Assembly (NCBI GenBank): GCA_025057795.1
Contig: JANXEP010000014.1
Location: 1-43,216 of the forward strand
Origin: Candidatus Bathyarchaeota archaeon
GTDB taxonomy: Archaea; Thermoproteota; Bathyarchaeia; Bathyarchaeales; UBA233
DNA length: 43,216 nucleotides
Reading direction: 5' to 3'
Within the stretch, counting starts at the first letter, position 1. Each line of letters starts with the position of its first letter. Position numbers and translations under genes: made by a program. The notes under the pieces are model-generated. The model worked only from the letters and a program-made list of their open reading frames with translations, was not told the origin of the DNA and made no database searches. Positions 32,824-43,216 of the stretch are shown in pieces.

Positions 32824-33810
32824 TCAGGATGTAGGGTAAAGGTGTGGCAGCTTCAAGTATCCACAGTCTTCTGCTATTTTTTGACCTTCCTTGCTTCTAG
32901 CGAAGTCTATGAACCTATCGGCAAGCGATCCGCTTTTTGGCTGACCGTTTGTAACGAGGTAAAGATACCTGGAAATTGGGTATTCTCCTTTCGCTATTGA
33001 ATTGAGGGTGGGGTAAACGTAGGGTTTTCCATCTTCTTTAGCCAAGGCTACTACATGCATTTTTTCGCTTATGAAGCCAAAGCTAATGTATCCTATTGAG
33101 TATGGGGTGGTTTCAACCTTACTTTTTACAGCCGGATTGCTTGGTTGTACACTTGCATGTACCGTCACGTTATAATTCCAAGGATGCATTGTGTATTCTT
33201 CAAAGGTTCCTCTTGTACCGGAACCAGGTTCTCTAACGAATATGACGATTTCTTTATGAGGTAGTCCAGGTTTCACTTCGTCCCAATAGGTATATGTTCC
33301 AGCAAAGATTTTGCCAACTTCCTGTAAGGTAAGTTTTAACGGGTAGCTTTCATTCGCTACTGAAGGATGGACAACTACACATACAGCGTCCAATGCTATG
33401 GGATGAAGCCACAAGTCAACCCCTTTACTTTTTGCTTTATCTATTTCGGTTGTTTTCGGATCCCTTGAAGCCATTCCTATATCAATTACGCCGTCTATCA
33501 CTTGGCTGTAGCCCACACCAGATCCGCCACCCTGAACAGTTATGGCGATGCCGGGATACTTGTTCATCAATGTAACGGCGCATGCGTTGGCTATTGGTAA
33601 AACCGTGGTGGAACCTGAAAGGGTTATGCTTGAAGTTCGCCAAGCACTGTCCTCTTCAAATCCTTGCGAATTGCTTGTGTTACTTTTTTCCTGTGTGGTT
33701 GCACCCATATAATATCCTGCGGCTAGCCCAATTATCAAAAGTGAAATCATACCGAGTACCGCTACTAGCTTGGAAATGCCCTTACTCGCTTTTCCAATCA
33801 TGTTCTCCAC
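32824..33810 (-). CDS. pstS: PstS, phosphate-binding protein
   Basis: A 328-residue protein with an N-terminal hydrophobic anchor (residues about 13-33, LVAVLGMISLLIIGLAAGYY) and no lipobox. The phosphate-site segments are LSGSTTVLPIANACAV, QGGGSGVGYSQVIDGVIDIG with MASRDP, and FVREPGSGTRGTFEEY. It captures extracellular phosphate for PstCAB. The start ATG follows GAAGGAGGTGGAG, an unusually strong ribosome site. It is the first gene of the pstSCAB-phoU operon. Confidence 0.96.
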   Translation of the reverse strand: MENMIGKASKGISKLVAVLGMISLLIIGLAAGYYMGATTQEKSNTSNSQGFEEDSAWRTSSITLSGSTTVLPIANACAVTLMNKYPGIAITVQGGGSGVGYSQVIDGVIDIGMASRDPKTTEIDKAKSKGVDLWLHPIALDAVCVVVHPSVANESYPLKLTLQEVGKIFAGTYTYWDEVKPGLPHKEIVIFVREPGSGTRGTFEEYTMHPWNYNVTVHASVQPSNPAVKSKVETTPYSIGYISFGFISEKMHVVALAKEDGKPYVYPTLNSIAKGEYPISRYLYLVTNGQPKSGSLADRFIDFARSKEGQKIAEDCGYLKLPHLYPTS

Positions 33811-33915
33811 CTCCTTCTCACTCCCATACTTTTATTTGTCTTTTACTTATGTAAAAACAGCAAATTCTATAAACATTGTCCAAATAATCAATATAGGCAA
33901 AAATTTACTATATAG
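33811..33915. promoter_or_regulatory. Divergent promoter region of pst operon and AbrB-PhoU gene
   Basis: The 105-bp gap is AT-rich. A minus-strand TATA, GTTTATAGAA, near 33867-33876 could serve pstS, leaving a leader of about 35-40 nt that carries the strong ribosome site. A plus-strand AATCAATATAGG near 33887-33898 could serve the regulator as a nearly leaderless transcript. The overlap makes shared control likely. No clear inverted-repeat operator stands out. Confidence 0.45.
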
Positions 33916-34965
33916 ATGATATGTATGTCTAACCAAAATGAAGAGGTAAGGAGAATCCAGTTTACCGGAAGCTCCACCTATATCGTTTCACTTCCAAAGA
34001 GATGGGTAACTGCCTTGGGACTTAAAGCGGGAAGTCAGCTACTAATATCTCAACAAGGCGGTTCATTAATTTTAACTCCCAAGGAAATGGCTAGACCATC
34101 ACATCAGTCTGCTGAGGCAACCGTAACGATTTCAAACAAAGATGACCCTGACATGTTTGTGAGAGCAATAATATCGCTATACTTAGCGGGATATAACTTC
34201 ATTGTTATGCGGGCGAAAGATGAGCGCATAAGCACCTTGCATAGAAACATCATAAAAGAGTTGGCAAGAAAGAAGCTTGTTGGAACGGAAATAATATCCG
34301 AAACATCTAACGAAATCAAACTACAAATATTGCTAAGCTACCCAGAGCTGTCAGTTGAAAATGCCTTAAGACGCATGTGCCTTATCGCTGCATCAATGCA
34401 TGACGACGCAGTACAAGCATTAAAGAACCTAGACAAAAAACTCGCCCAGGAAATTACGCAACTAGACGACGAAGTCGACCGCTTCAGCCTTTACATAATA
34501 CGACAACTAAAAGCGGCAGTCCAAAACGAAAAAATACTAAAAGACATAGGGCTTTCCAACCCACGAGACTGCTTAGGATATAGGGTAATTGTGAAGTTCG
34601 TGGAAAGAATAGCTGACCACGCAACAAAAATAGCTGAACAAGTCCTAGCCCTTGAAGAAAAGCCCAACGAGACAGTATCCCAAAAAATTTTTGAGATAAG
34701 CACCTTTGCCAAAACATTGTTTGAAGATGCCATAAAATCGCTTTTCAAAAAAGACTACATGCTGGCGGACCATGTTGTTTCAAAAGCAAAAACAATAGCA
34801 TCTCTAGAAAACGAAGCATTGAAAGAAATCCAACCCAAAATTAGACAAGGAGACTTTCCAAACATAAGAATGATAATGGAAAGCATACGAAGAACAGTGG
34901 AGTATGCAGGCGACATTGCAGAAATAGTCCTAAACCTAAATGTAAACCAAATAATCACAATGTAA
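33916..34965 (+). CDS. AbrB/SpoVT-domain plus PhoU-domain regulator
   Basis: A 349-residue protein. Residues about 10-60 form a swapped-hairpin AbrB DNA-binding fold: VRRIQFTGSSTYIVSLPKRW followed by VTALGLKAGSQLLISQQGGS. Two PhoU-like helical bundles follow (about 130-240 and 250-345), with RVIVKFVERIADHATKIAEQ and RRTVEYAGDIAEIVLNL as the ERxxDH-type repeats. This archaeal fusion puts a phosphate-signalling domain on a DNA-binding domain, and it is divergent from the pst operon, so it probably regulates pst transcription. The ATG at 33925 is an equally good start. Confidence 0.9.
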   Translation: MICMSNQNEEVRRIQFTGSSTYIVSLPKRWVTALGLKAGSQLLISQQGGSLILTPKEMARPSHQSAEATVTISNKDDPDMFVRAIISLYLAGYNFIVMRAKDERISTLHRNIIKELARKKLVGTEIISETSNEIKLQILLSYPELSVENALRRMCLIAASMHDDAVQALKNLDKKLAQEITQLDDEVDRFSLYIIRQLKAAVQNEKILKDIGLSNPRDCLGYRVIVKFVERIADHATKIAEQVLALEEKPNETVSQKIFEISTFAKTLFEDAIKSLFKKDYMLADHVVSKAKTIASLENEALKEIQPKIRQGDFPNIRMIMESIRRTVEYAGDIAEIVLNLNVNQIITM

Positions 34966-35085
34966 TGAAACTCTTTGCAAAAGTTATGCTCTGTTAATAC
35001 CATCTAAATGGATTGACAAAACAGCTTTATAACCATACGAGACACAATAGCCTACGTTAATCCTTCAAACTTGTTGGTGGCGAAA

Positions 35086-37647
35086 ATGGCTGGACGAGGG
35101 GTGACGGTTAAGAAAATTGGCTGTCACAGTGGGGAGCCTGGCTGTTGGTTGCGTTGCGGCCTATTAGCCTACGTGGACGAGAGGACGGGAAAACTTCTGA
35201 AGGTAACGGGAAATCCTGAACATCCAACAAGCAAGGGTTACGCTTGTGGTGAAAGAATAAGCCACATGGTGGATTTCATCTATCACCCTGAACAACTGAA
35301 GTATCCCCTCAAACGTGTTGGAGAAAGGGGTTCTGGGCAATGGCGGCGGATACCGTGGGAACAGGCGTTAGACGAAATAGCATCAAAACTAAAAGAACTT
35401 ATTGAAAGTTACGGGCCTGAATGTATAGGCGTTGTTGAAGGAACATATAGAACAGACCTTTATTGGGCTAGAGCCAGATTTTTATTCGCCATAGGCAACC
35501 CTGGGAACGTTGCAGCCCCCGGAACCATATGCGCCTGCAACGACATAGCCCTGCAGCATTGCGTTTATGGTACCTGCACCCAGTATCCAGACATAGCCCA
35601 CGCCAGATGCATAGTTGTGGACGGCAGAAATTACCCTACTGCCGCCCCTCTGCATTGGCACATAATAAAGGAGAGAAAGAAGCGCGGGGAAAAAGTGCAC
35701 CTTGTTGTTTTAGACCCCCGTTGCACCGAAACAGCCAAGAATGCCGATTATTGGCTCCAGCTTAGACCTGGAACCGACGCTGGCGTGTTCCTGGCCTGGC
35801 TTTACATAATGCTTAGGGATGACCTTTACGATAGGAGATTTGTTGAAAGATGGTCTAATGGTCCATTGCTGCTTAGAACAGATAAGGATTGGTGGTTAAC
35901 TGAAAGGGACATTGTTAAGGGGGGAAAGGACAGCAGATATGTGGCTTGGGACAAAACGCGAAACAGTCCAGTAATATGGGATCCGATTACACAACAATTC
36001 TATGAGCTTAGCGGAGGGGCGATAATTGATGGGGAGGTTAATGTTGAGCTTGAGGGACACTTTGAACTGGAAACCGTTGAGGGCCAGACTGTTAAGTGCA
36101 AAACCGCTTTTACGGCTTTTAAGGAAAGAATCTGGAAGTATCCTCCTGAGAGGATGGCGAAGGTAACGTGGGTTTCGAAGGAGCTGTTGGAGGAGTCAGC
36201 TAGGCTTTTCGCTACAACGAAGCCCGGTTGTGTTTATAGAGGAGTATCTTCAGACCAACTTGGAAGAGCTGCTTCATCCGTTGAAATCGCCAGGGCGATG
36301 CTGAGAATATTGAGTGGAAATCTCGATGTAGTCGGTGGGGACGTAATGACGCAGCCAGGTCCCGTTGTTGGCGGGAAAATGTTTCTGAAGGATTCGCTCC
36401 TCGACTATCAAGATCATGTTAAACCTGAAGTTAAAAAGAAGATGTTAGGCGCTGACATGTTCCCCATAATGGCTTGGCCCATGTTTGATCTTGTTAAACC
36501 CCACTACAGAAGGGTGTGGAAGGTTAATCCCTGCGCCTCAAGCCACATGCTCGGTGTGACATGGCCTTTACTTGCTAGGGCTATTATTACTGGTAAGCCA
36601 TATCCCATAAAGGGTCTGATCATTTGGACTGGAAACCCTGCCGTTTGGGCTCCCAACACAAAGCTTGTTTATGAAGCCTTAAGCAGTTTAAACCTTGAGC
36701 TTACGGTTGTGATTGAAAGGTGGTTAACTCCTTCATGCACATTTGCCGATTATGTGTTGCCTGCGGCTACTAAATCCCTTGAAAGGCCTTATGTGGGTAA
36801 TTTCGAAGATTTCTCCCCAAATGTTAACGTGTGGGAAAGGGCCATTAAGCCTTTGGGCGAAAGAAAAGACGAGTACTGGATCTTTCGCGAGCTCGCTAGA
36901 AGGTTGCTTCCTAAAGATGAGTGGATGGAGGCCTTTCCATGGGAAAGCCTTGAGGAGGCGGATAACGCCAGGCTAGCTCCTATAGGCTTAACTTTAGAAA
37001 AGGCAAAAGATCTTTACGTGATATCCAGTTGGACACCGAAAGGCTATGAGCAAATAGACAGCGACACAGGCAGGCCTAGGGGATTTGCAACCCCCACGGG
37101 CAGAGCTGAGATTTGGGTTACAATTTTTAAACAGTTAGGCCGGGATCCCATGCCGTTCTATGTTGAGCCGTGGGAAAGCCCGCTGGCTCAGCCTGAGCTG
37201 GCAAAAGATTACCCATTAATCCTTAATACGGGCGGAAGATTTAGGCCTCAATTCCACTCTGAGCTTAGGCAGTGGGGGATGGGGATGCGCGAACGCCATC
37301 CAGACCCGCTGGTTGAGATGCATCCTGAAACCGCTAAAGAGTTGGGTATATCTGAAGGTGACTGGGTTTGGATTGAAACAAAAAGGGGAAAAATATTGAT
37401 GAAAGCCAAAATCTCAGAGGCTATACATCCAAAATGCGTCAACGCTGAGGCAAGCTGGTGGTACCCTGAGCTTCCAGGCGACAGGTATTGGTGGTATGGC
37501 AACTTCATATCTAACGCTAATGTGCTGACATTGGATGATCTGGAAACGTTAGACGTGTACACAGGATCATGGCAAAACAGAGCCCTACTATGCAAGGTTT
37601 ATAGAGCAACTGGTTTTGTGCCGTTCATGCAGTTTCCAGCAGGCTAG
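35086..37647 (+). CDS. Molybdopterin oxidoreductase, acetylene-hydratase-like
   Basis: A DMSO-reductase-family protein of about 853 residues from the ATG at 35086 (GGTGG just upstream). The N-terminal Fe-S site has Cys in CHSGEPGCWLRC and YACGERI, giving Cx6Cx3Cx29C instead of the usual Cx2Cx3C. IPWEQALDEIASKLKELIES, PGTICACNDIALQHC (candidate Mo/W cysteine ligand), VLDPRCTETAKNADYWLQLR and the C-terminal molybdopterin-binding MHPETAKELGISEGDWVWIE are visible. It has no twin-arginine signal and no partner Fe-S or membrane subunit, so it may act alone in the cytoplasm as acetylene hydratase does. The substrate is unknown. Confidence 0.9.
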   Translation: MAGRGVTVKKIGCHSGEPGCWLRCGLLAYVDERTGKLLKVTGNPEHPTSKGYACGERISHMVDFIYHPEQLKYPLKRVGERGSGQWRRIPWEQALDEIASKLKELIESYGPECIGVVEGTYRTDLYWARARFLFAIGNPGNVAAPGTICACNDIALQHCVYGTCTQYPDIAHARCIVVDGRNYPTAAPLHWHIIKERKKRGEKVHLVVLDPRCTETAKNADYWLQLRPGTDAGVFLAWLYIMLRDDLYDRRFVERWSNGPLLLRTDKDWWLTERDIVKGGKDSRYVAWDKTRNSPVIWDPITQQFYELSGGAIIDGEVNVELEGHFELETVEGQTVKCKTAFTAFKERIWKYPPERMAKVTWVSKELLEESARLFATTKPGCVYRGVSSDQLGRAASSVEIARAMLRILSGNLDVVGGDVMTQPGPVVGGKMFLKDSLLDYQDHVKPEVKKKMLGADMFPIMAWPMFDLVKPHYRRVWKVNPCASSHMLGVTWPLLARAIITGKPYPIKGLIIWTGNPAVWAPNTKLVYEALSSLNLELTVVIERWLTPSCTFADYVLPAATKSLERPYVGNFEDFSPNVNVWERAIKPLGERKDEYWIFRELARRLLPKDEWMEAFPWESLEEADNARLAPIGLTLEKAKDLYVISSWTPKGYEQIDSDTGRPRGFATPTGRAEIWVTIFKQLGRDPMPFYVEPWESPLAQPELAKDYPLILNTGGRFRPQFHSELRQWGMGMRERHPDPLVEMHPETAKELGISEGDWVWIETKRGKILMKAKISEAIHPKCVNAEASWWYPELPGDRYWWYGNFISNANVLTLDDLETLDVYTGSWQNRALLCKVYRATGFVPFMQFPAG

Positions 37648-37984
37648 GAAGGGATACCCTCGTAGCGCGCGAAACGTTGCCTGGGCTTTTTGGGAGTGTC
37701 CAGTTCCTGCACTCAATGTATATGCCGATCAGTGCAAATATTCCGCCTAAAAGCATAAGCAGCCCGCCAGCAGCATGCGCATCAAACCCCTCTACATCTA
37801 AAACATACTTTAGCGAGAAGATAGATGAGCCTACGGCAAGGGCTAGAACGCCTAAACAGACAAAACGCCACGGCCTAGCCATAATGCCGCCCTTAAAAAC
37901 GGAAAGGAGTCGACACGCAAAATAGACAAGGCAGACATTAACAATTAAGGCTATAATGCTTAACATGGCATGGAACGTTTCCAT
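37625..37984 (-). CDS. Small membrane protein
   Basis: A 119-residue protein with four hydrophobic segments at about residues 8-28 (LSIIALIVNVCLVYFACRLL), 40-60, 70-90 (GGLLMLLGGIFALIGIYIE) and between. A polar C-terminal tail overlaps the molybdopterin gene 3' end by 23 bp on the other strand. It is convergent and a single gene, with no recognised family. The even hydrophobic pattern and the ATG at 37984 support a real gene. Function unknown. Confidence 0.65.
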   Translation of the reverse strand: METFHAMLSIIALIVNVCLVYFACRLLSVFKGGIMARPWRFVCLGVLALAVGSSIFSLKYVLDVEGFDAHAAGGLLMLLGGIFALIGIYIECRNWTLPKSPGNVSRATRVSLPSLLETA

Positions 37985-38190
37985 AGACTATCACTTCCCA
38001 AACCGAACAAGACATAACACTTAAGACGTCGTGCTTTAAAAAGTTGTGAACCATAGATTTAGATGGAAAATCTTCAGTTTTAGAAAATGCAAGAAATTAT
38101 TACTAAAATTTCAGAAGAAACCTTCCTTTTTCTTGTGAGGACGCTCTTTAAAGTTTTAATTAGCGTTCATGCAAATGTAATTTTGTAAGG

Positions 38191-38908
38191 GTGGTGTGTG
38201 CTTTCCCTTTTGTGGGCGTGAGTGGGTTGCCTGTTGAGTTGGTTTGGAGTTGTATGGCGAGAAAGGTGTTGTTTTGCCGTTTTTTACTGGGCATGTGGCT
38301 AGGGGTTTGTTGTTGCATGTTGTTAGGCAGGTGGATCCGAGCGCGGCTGCTGTTTTGCATGAGTTAGATGTTTCTAAGCCTTATGGTGTTACGCCTCTGC
38401 GTTTCCGGGGTGTTTCGCGAGTTGAGAATGGTTTTGTTTTGGATCCTGCTTATCCTTGTCGCGTGGGTTTTAGGTTTTTGAGGGATGACTTGGCGGGTTA
38501 CGTGTTGAGGTTTTTGAAAAGCAGAACAGCATCATGATTTTTGACACGGTTTTTCGCATAGCCTCTTTAAGCATTAAGAGCAAGAGTTATGGGGATTTGG
38601 AGCGGGAAGCTGAAACCGTTAAGCGTTTCAGGCTTGTTTTTAAAACGCCTACTTATCTGCCGTGTTTGGGCAGCAGTTACCGTTGGATGTTTCCCGACGC
38701 GGTTAGGATTTTTTCGGGGCTTCTGTGGGTTTGGAACAAGTTTAGTGATGGTAGACGTTTTAGCAAGGAGGAGTTTTTGGCTTATAAGGAGTGGTTAGCG
38801 AAAAATGTTGGGGTTTGCCTCTTTCACGTTCACCTTTGCCGGAAGCGATACCTCTTTATGATATTTTCGCTGTGGCGTGTCAACGGTTATTGTCAAAGTG
38901 TCCTCTGA
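38191..38908 (+). pseudogene. cas6: Cas6 CRISPR RNA endonuclease, two frameshifts and truncated 3' end
   Basis: Reading across frames gives GVSGLPVELVWS, then LPFFTGHVARGLLLHVVRQV, LHELDVSKPYGVTPLRFRG, then MIFDTVFRIASLSIKSKSYG, RFRLVFKTPTYLPCLGSSYR and RRFSKEEFLAYKEWLAKNVG. These match an archaeal Cas6 RAMP protein, which cuts precursor crRNA. A missing T near 38238 and a missing base at 38534 break it. Cas6 homology ends near 38815, before the usual glycine-rich end, where hsp20 sequence read backwards takes over. A TATA-like CTTTAAAG at about 38148-38156 fits the GTG start at 38191. There is no CRISPR array or other cas gene in the window. Confidence 0.75.
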
Positions 38909-39318
38909 ACCGTAAAGTTTTATATCTTCTTTTTCCACGCCGGGCAATTCAGCTACAACATGGATTTCATCGTTTGTTTCAACAATATCTACGAGAGGTT
39001 CAAGTTCCTCCTTAACTGTTGGTCCAAGACGAGTTGGCTTGACATCCCCGAACTCGCGAATTTCCGGTTTACCGTCCGGCCCAATTTTTATGCTATAACC
39101 ATAAACCAGTGGTCCCCATTCTCTAACCGTTGTGCCGTCTGGTAGCTTACGCTCCCTTACATAGTCCTTTGGAATCCGTGAAGTGAACGTTTAATTTCTT
39201 CCTCCATCATCCTCTCCATTTCGCGGAACATTCTGTCAACGTCCTCGAAGAACCAGCTTCCAAAGAAGGGGAAACGCCTACGCCTAAACCATTCTGGAAA
39301 ATCCTCTTCAAAAGACAT
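38795..39318 (-). pseudogene. Hsp20 small heat-shock protein, frameshifted and 3'-truncated
   Basis: The minus strand from the ATG at 39318 encodes MSFEEDFPEWFRRRRFPFFG and a helical stretch (DVDRMFREMERMMEEEIKRS). It then shifts frame near 39176 (one base missing in CACGGATTCC) into IPKDYVRERKLPDGTTVREW, YGYSIKIGPDGKPEIREFGD and the alpha-crystallin domain: IVETNDEIHVVAELPGVEKE, DTLTITVDT. It ends at KVNVKEA near 38816. The last beta strand with the usual GVLEV-type motif is missing, replaced by cas6 DNA. Probably non-functional as written. Confidence 0.8.
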
Positions 39319-41681
<2,363 letters not shown>

Positions 41682-41753
41682 GATTTTATCATGATATGAG
41701 TTGATCAAAAGTCTAAAATCCGATGGCTTTAGAAAACATTTATCCAACATGAG

Positions 41754-42548
41754 TTGGGCAGGCGGCTGGTTAAAGTTCGCATGAATGGCGCAAAAGAACG
41801 CGAAGATATAGTTTCATCCTTTGAAAGACAGCTAAGAGAGTGGATAGTCCGCAGACATGGCAAAGTCTTTAGACTAACCTTGCTGCTGGTTATAATCTTG
41901 CTTGTTTTTCTAACGTCATTCCGCTTTACTGTTGGCGGGTTAAAGGAATGGGTTCAAATAGACCTTCCTGGAATTCTGAACATATCCATCCAACTCTTCA
42001 CAATAATGAACCCAATAAGCACCATTCCAACGTTTCTCATCTACACTGGCAAACTTAGGGAGAATGAAAGGCTAAAAATAACAAGCACAACAACAATGAT
42101 TGTCATGGCTTTACTATTAACCTTCACACTATTTGGGCCTTTTATATTGAAAGCCCTTGATGTTTCCGTCACAAACTTCCGGTTTGGCGGTGGAATACTG
42201 TTGTTTATTCTTGCCGTAGATATGCTTGCCGGTATGTCAAGATCAAAAACTATAGACGTAAGGCAGGTGGCTGTTGTGCCCCTCGCCACCCCGCTTCTTG
42301 TCGGACCTGGAACAATGACTACATTGATCGTTTTATCCAGCACATACGCCATAGTCAACGTTTTGATAGGTGGCCTAATCGCCACCGTGGGCGTTTACAT
42401 GACGCTACGTTTTGCGCCATTGCTTGTTTCAGCTATAGGCAAAAACGGTGTTCAAGCTGCAAGCCGCATAATGGCAGTTATATTAGCGGCTATAGCCTCT
42501 CAAATGATACATTCCGCCCTACTAGAATGGGGCATAGCAAAGACGTGA
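41754..42548 (+). CDS. MarC/UPF0056-family membrane protein
   Basis: A 264-residue protein with a basic N-terminal extension (residues 1-40) and about six hydrophobic segments. LFTIMNPISTIPTFLIYTGK is the MarC signature, followed by LKALDVSVTNFRFGGGILLF, PLATPLLVGPGTMTTLIVLS and a final QAASRIMAVILAAIASQMIH. The family was once linked to multiple antibiotic resistance, but its transport role is not established. It is 72 bp downstream of cdc48 on the same strand and may be cotranscribed. The exact start in the N-terminal extension is uncertain; TTG at 41754 and an ATG at 41781 are possible. Confidence 0.88.
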   Translation: MGRRLVKVRMNGAKEREDIVSSFERQLREWIVRRHGKVFRLTLLLVIILLVFLTSFRFTVGGLKEWVQIDLPGILNISIQLFTIMNPISTIPTFLIYTGKLRENERLKITSTTTMIVMALLLTFTLFGPFILKALDVSVTNFRFGGGILLFILAVDMLAGMSRSKTIDVRQVAVVPLATPLLVGPGTMTTLIVLSSTYAIVNVLIGGLIATVGVYMTLRFAPLLVSAIGKNGVQAASRIMAVILAAIASQMIHSALLEWGIAKT

Positions 42549-43064
42549 AAAACTTGAAAACTTTCCGCCTTCATGGAAAAACCTTCGTCTAATGGCAAAT
42601 AAACCCCTACAATTGATATACTTGGGATTAAGAGACAACAGCCTAACCTGAACACTCCGGCGAGATAAAATAAAAATTTTTGTTGCTCAATAAATTAATT
42701 CAATTTTTGTTAGGAGACAATAGAATGGTTAAGAGGCTTTGGAACACTTGGTATAAATCGTTTTAGGGTTCAGTATTGATGCTTAATTGGAGTAGGATGA
42801 TTAGAGCTTTGGATGTGAATAGGTCTGCCAGTAATGCGAAGGTTAGACTATAGATTTGAGGTCAGCGCTAAAGGAGAATGGCCGAGATTATTATCGGCAT
42901 ATTGTGAATTTTGAATGGGGCTGGCGTGGCTGACCTCCGGAAAGCTCTTTACAGCATGTAGAGCAAACATGTTTCTTAGACGGCACGTCACATCTCCAGA
43001 CTAAACTTAAGTTTAAAGCTTTGCTACAAAAAGAAAAAGAGGTTTGCAATGTGGTTTTTGTTAG
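42549..43064. other. Gene-poor region with coding-like fragments and an inverted repeat
   Basis: This 516-bp stretch has no full-length ORF. It contains a 9-bp inverted repeat (GAGGTCAGC at 42858-42866 and GCTGACCTC at 42929-42937) enclosing a smaller hairpin at 42881-42898. It also holds two short coding-like frames reported separately, and a T/A-rich stretch around 43005-43040 that could hold promoters or a terminator. Confidence 0.45.
42779..42933 (+). pseudogene. Possible remnant of a small gene, frameshifted
   Basis: The plus strand reads MLNWSRMIRALDVNRSASNA with KVRL then stop. A frame one base back continues TIDLRSALKENGRDYYRHIV followed by NFEWGWRG and TGA. Both pieces have natural composition and could form one protein of about 50 residues, broken near 42845. 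I do not recognise it; a transposase or hypothetical-protein remnant is possible. The inverted repeat at 42858-42937 lies inside it. Confidence 0.25.
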
Positions 43065-43216
43065 CTAGGATATTTGTGTTTGGATTTTTTCTTGCGATGG
43101 CGGTGTTGGAAGTATTGCGGGGAGTTCTGGCAGCTTCTCTTTTATTCTTTGTTCAGCTACAGCAGCGGCTTCTGTTAGTATTCTTTGGGCGTCTTCGTTG
43201 GCTGTTTCAAAGTTTA
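43065..43216 (-). CDS. Unknown protein, C-terminal fragment at window edge
   Basis: The minus strand is open from the window edge to the TAG at 43065-43067. It encodes FETANEDAQRILTEAAAVAE, QRIKEKLPELPAILPTPPSQ and EKIQTQIS. The helical start and Pro-rich tail suggest a real protein end, but no family can be named. The 5' part lies outside the window. Confidence 0.5.
   Translation of the reverse strand, partial: NFETANEDAQRILTEAAAVAEQRIKEKLPELPAILPTPPSQEKIQTQIS

Noticed and set aside
42858..42937. Box C/D or H/ACA guide RNA
   Set aside because: C/D box pairs are not in the right order and no K-turn pattern is visible; an ACA follows the stem but the pocket geometry is not convincing, so I list it only as an inverted repeat.

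Overview
The window looks like a chromosomal segment of an archaeon, most likely an uncultured Thermoproteota/Bathyarchaeia-type lineage (inference). The evidence is a TFIIB-type transcription factor, a two-AAA-domain Cdc48/VAT ATPase, a cupin-type archaeal phosphoglucose isomerase, an F420-dependent LLM-family sugar dehydrogenase homologue, TATA boxes about 25-40 nt upstream of starts, and many TTG/GTG starts.

Layout. (1) 1-1042: host genes pdxS (3' end) and pdxT, then only the 3' end of coaBC, which is cut off at about 1034-1045. (2) About 1040-11797: a GC-richer, almost entirely minus-strand integrated element beside a tRNA-Asp(GTC) gene. It carries a tyrosine recombinase next to the tRNA 3' end, its own TFB, a ParB-like protein with an acidic partner, several winged-helix regulators, a HEPN/nucleotidyltransferase pair, a radical SAM protein and a truncated bacterial-PH membrane protein. 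I see no virion genes, so it resembles an integrative plasmid or decayed island. Between 1.8 and 5.6 kb almost every gene is split by single-base indels in short homopolymers. (3) 11991-29464: an EamA transporter, then a sugar-uptake and sugar-oxidation island whose genes alternate strands: two RbsC-type permeases, a binding protein, two near-duplicate single-domain ABC ATPases (one has lost its H-loop histidine), a ureidoglycolate-lyase-like protein, SDR, Fgd-like F420 enzyme, cyclase-family hydrolase, KDPG/KHG aldolase, zinc alcohol dehydrogenase, cupin PGI, FGGY kinase, D-2-hydroxyacid dehydrogenase and a Gfo/Idh dehydrogenase. (4) 29604-34965: phosphate uptake pstSCAB-phoU, with a divergent AbrB-PhoU regulator. 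(5) 35086-37984: an orphan acetylene-hydratase-like molybdopterin enzyme and a small membrane protein. (6) 38191-39318: an orphan, frameshifted cas6 and a frameshifted hsp20 that converge and truncate each other. (7) 39483-42548: cdc48 and a MarC-family membrane protein, then a gene-poor tail ending in a partial minus-strand CDS.

Most notable are: the TFB/ParB element with repeats placed around the TFB promoter; two junctions (about 1040 and about 38815) at which two genes are truncated together; the local clustering of homopolymer indels, which is either real decay or a local sequence-quality problem; the asymmetric pair of sugar ABC ATPases; and a 22-bp inverted repeat in the middle of the element.
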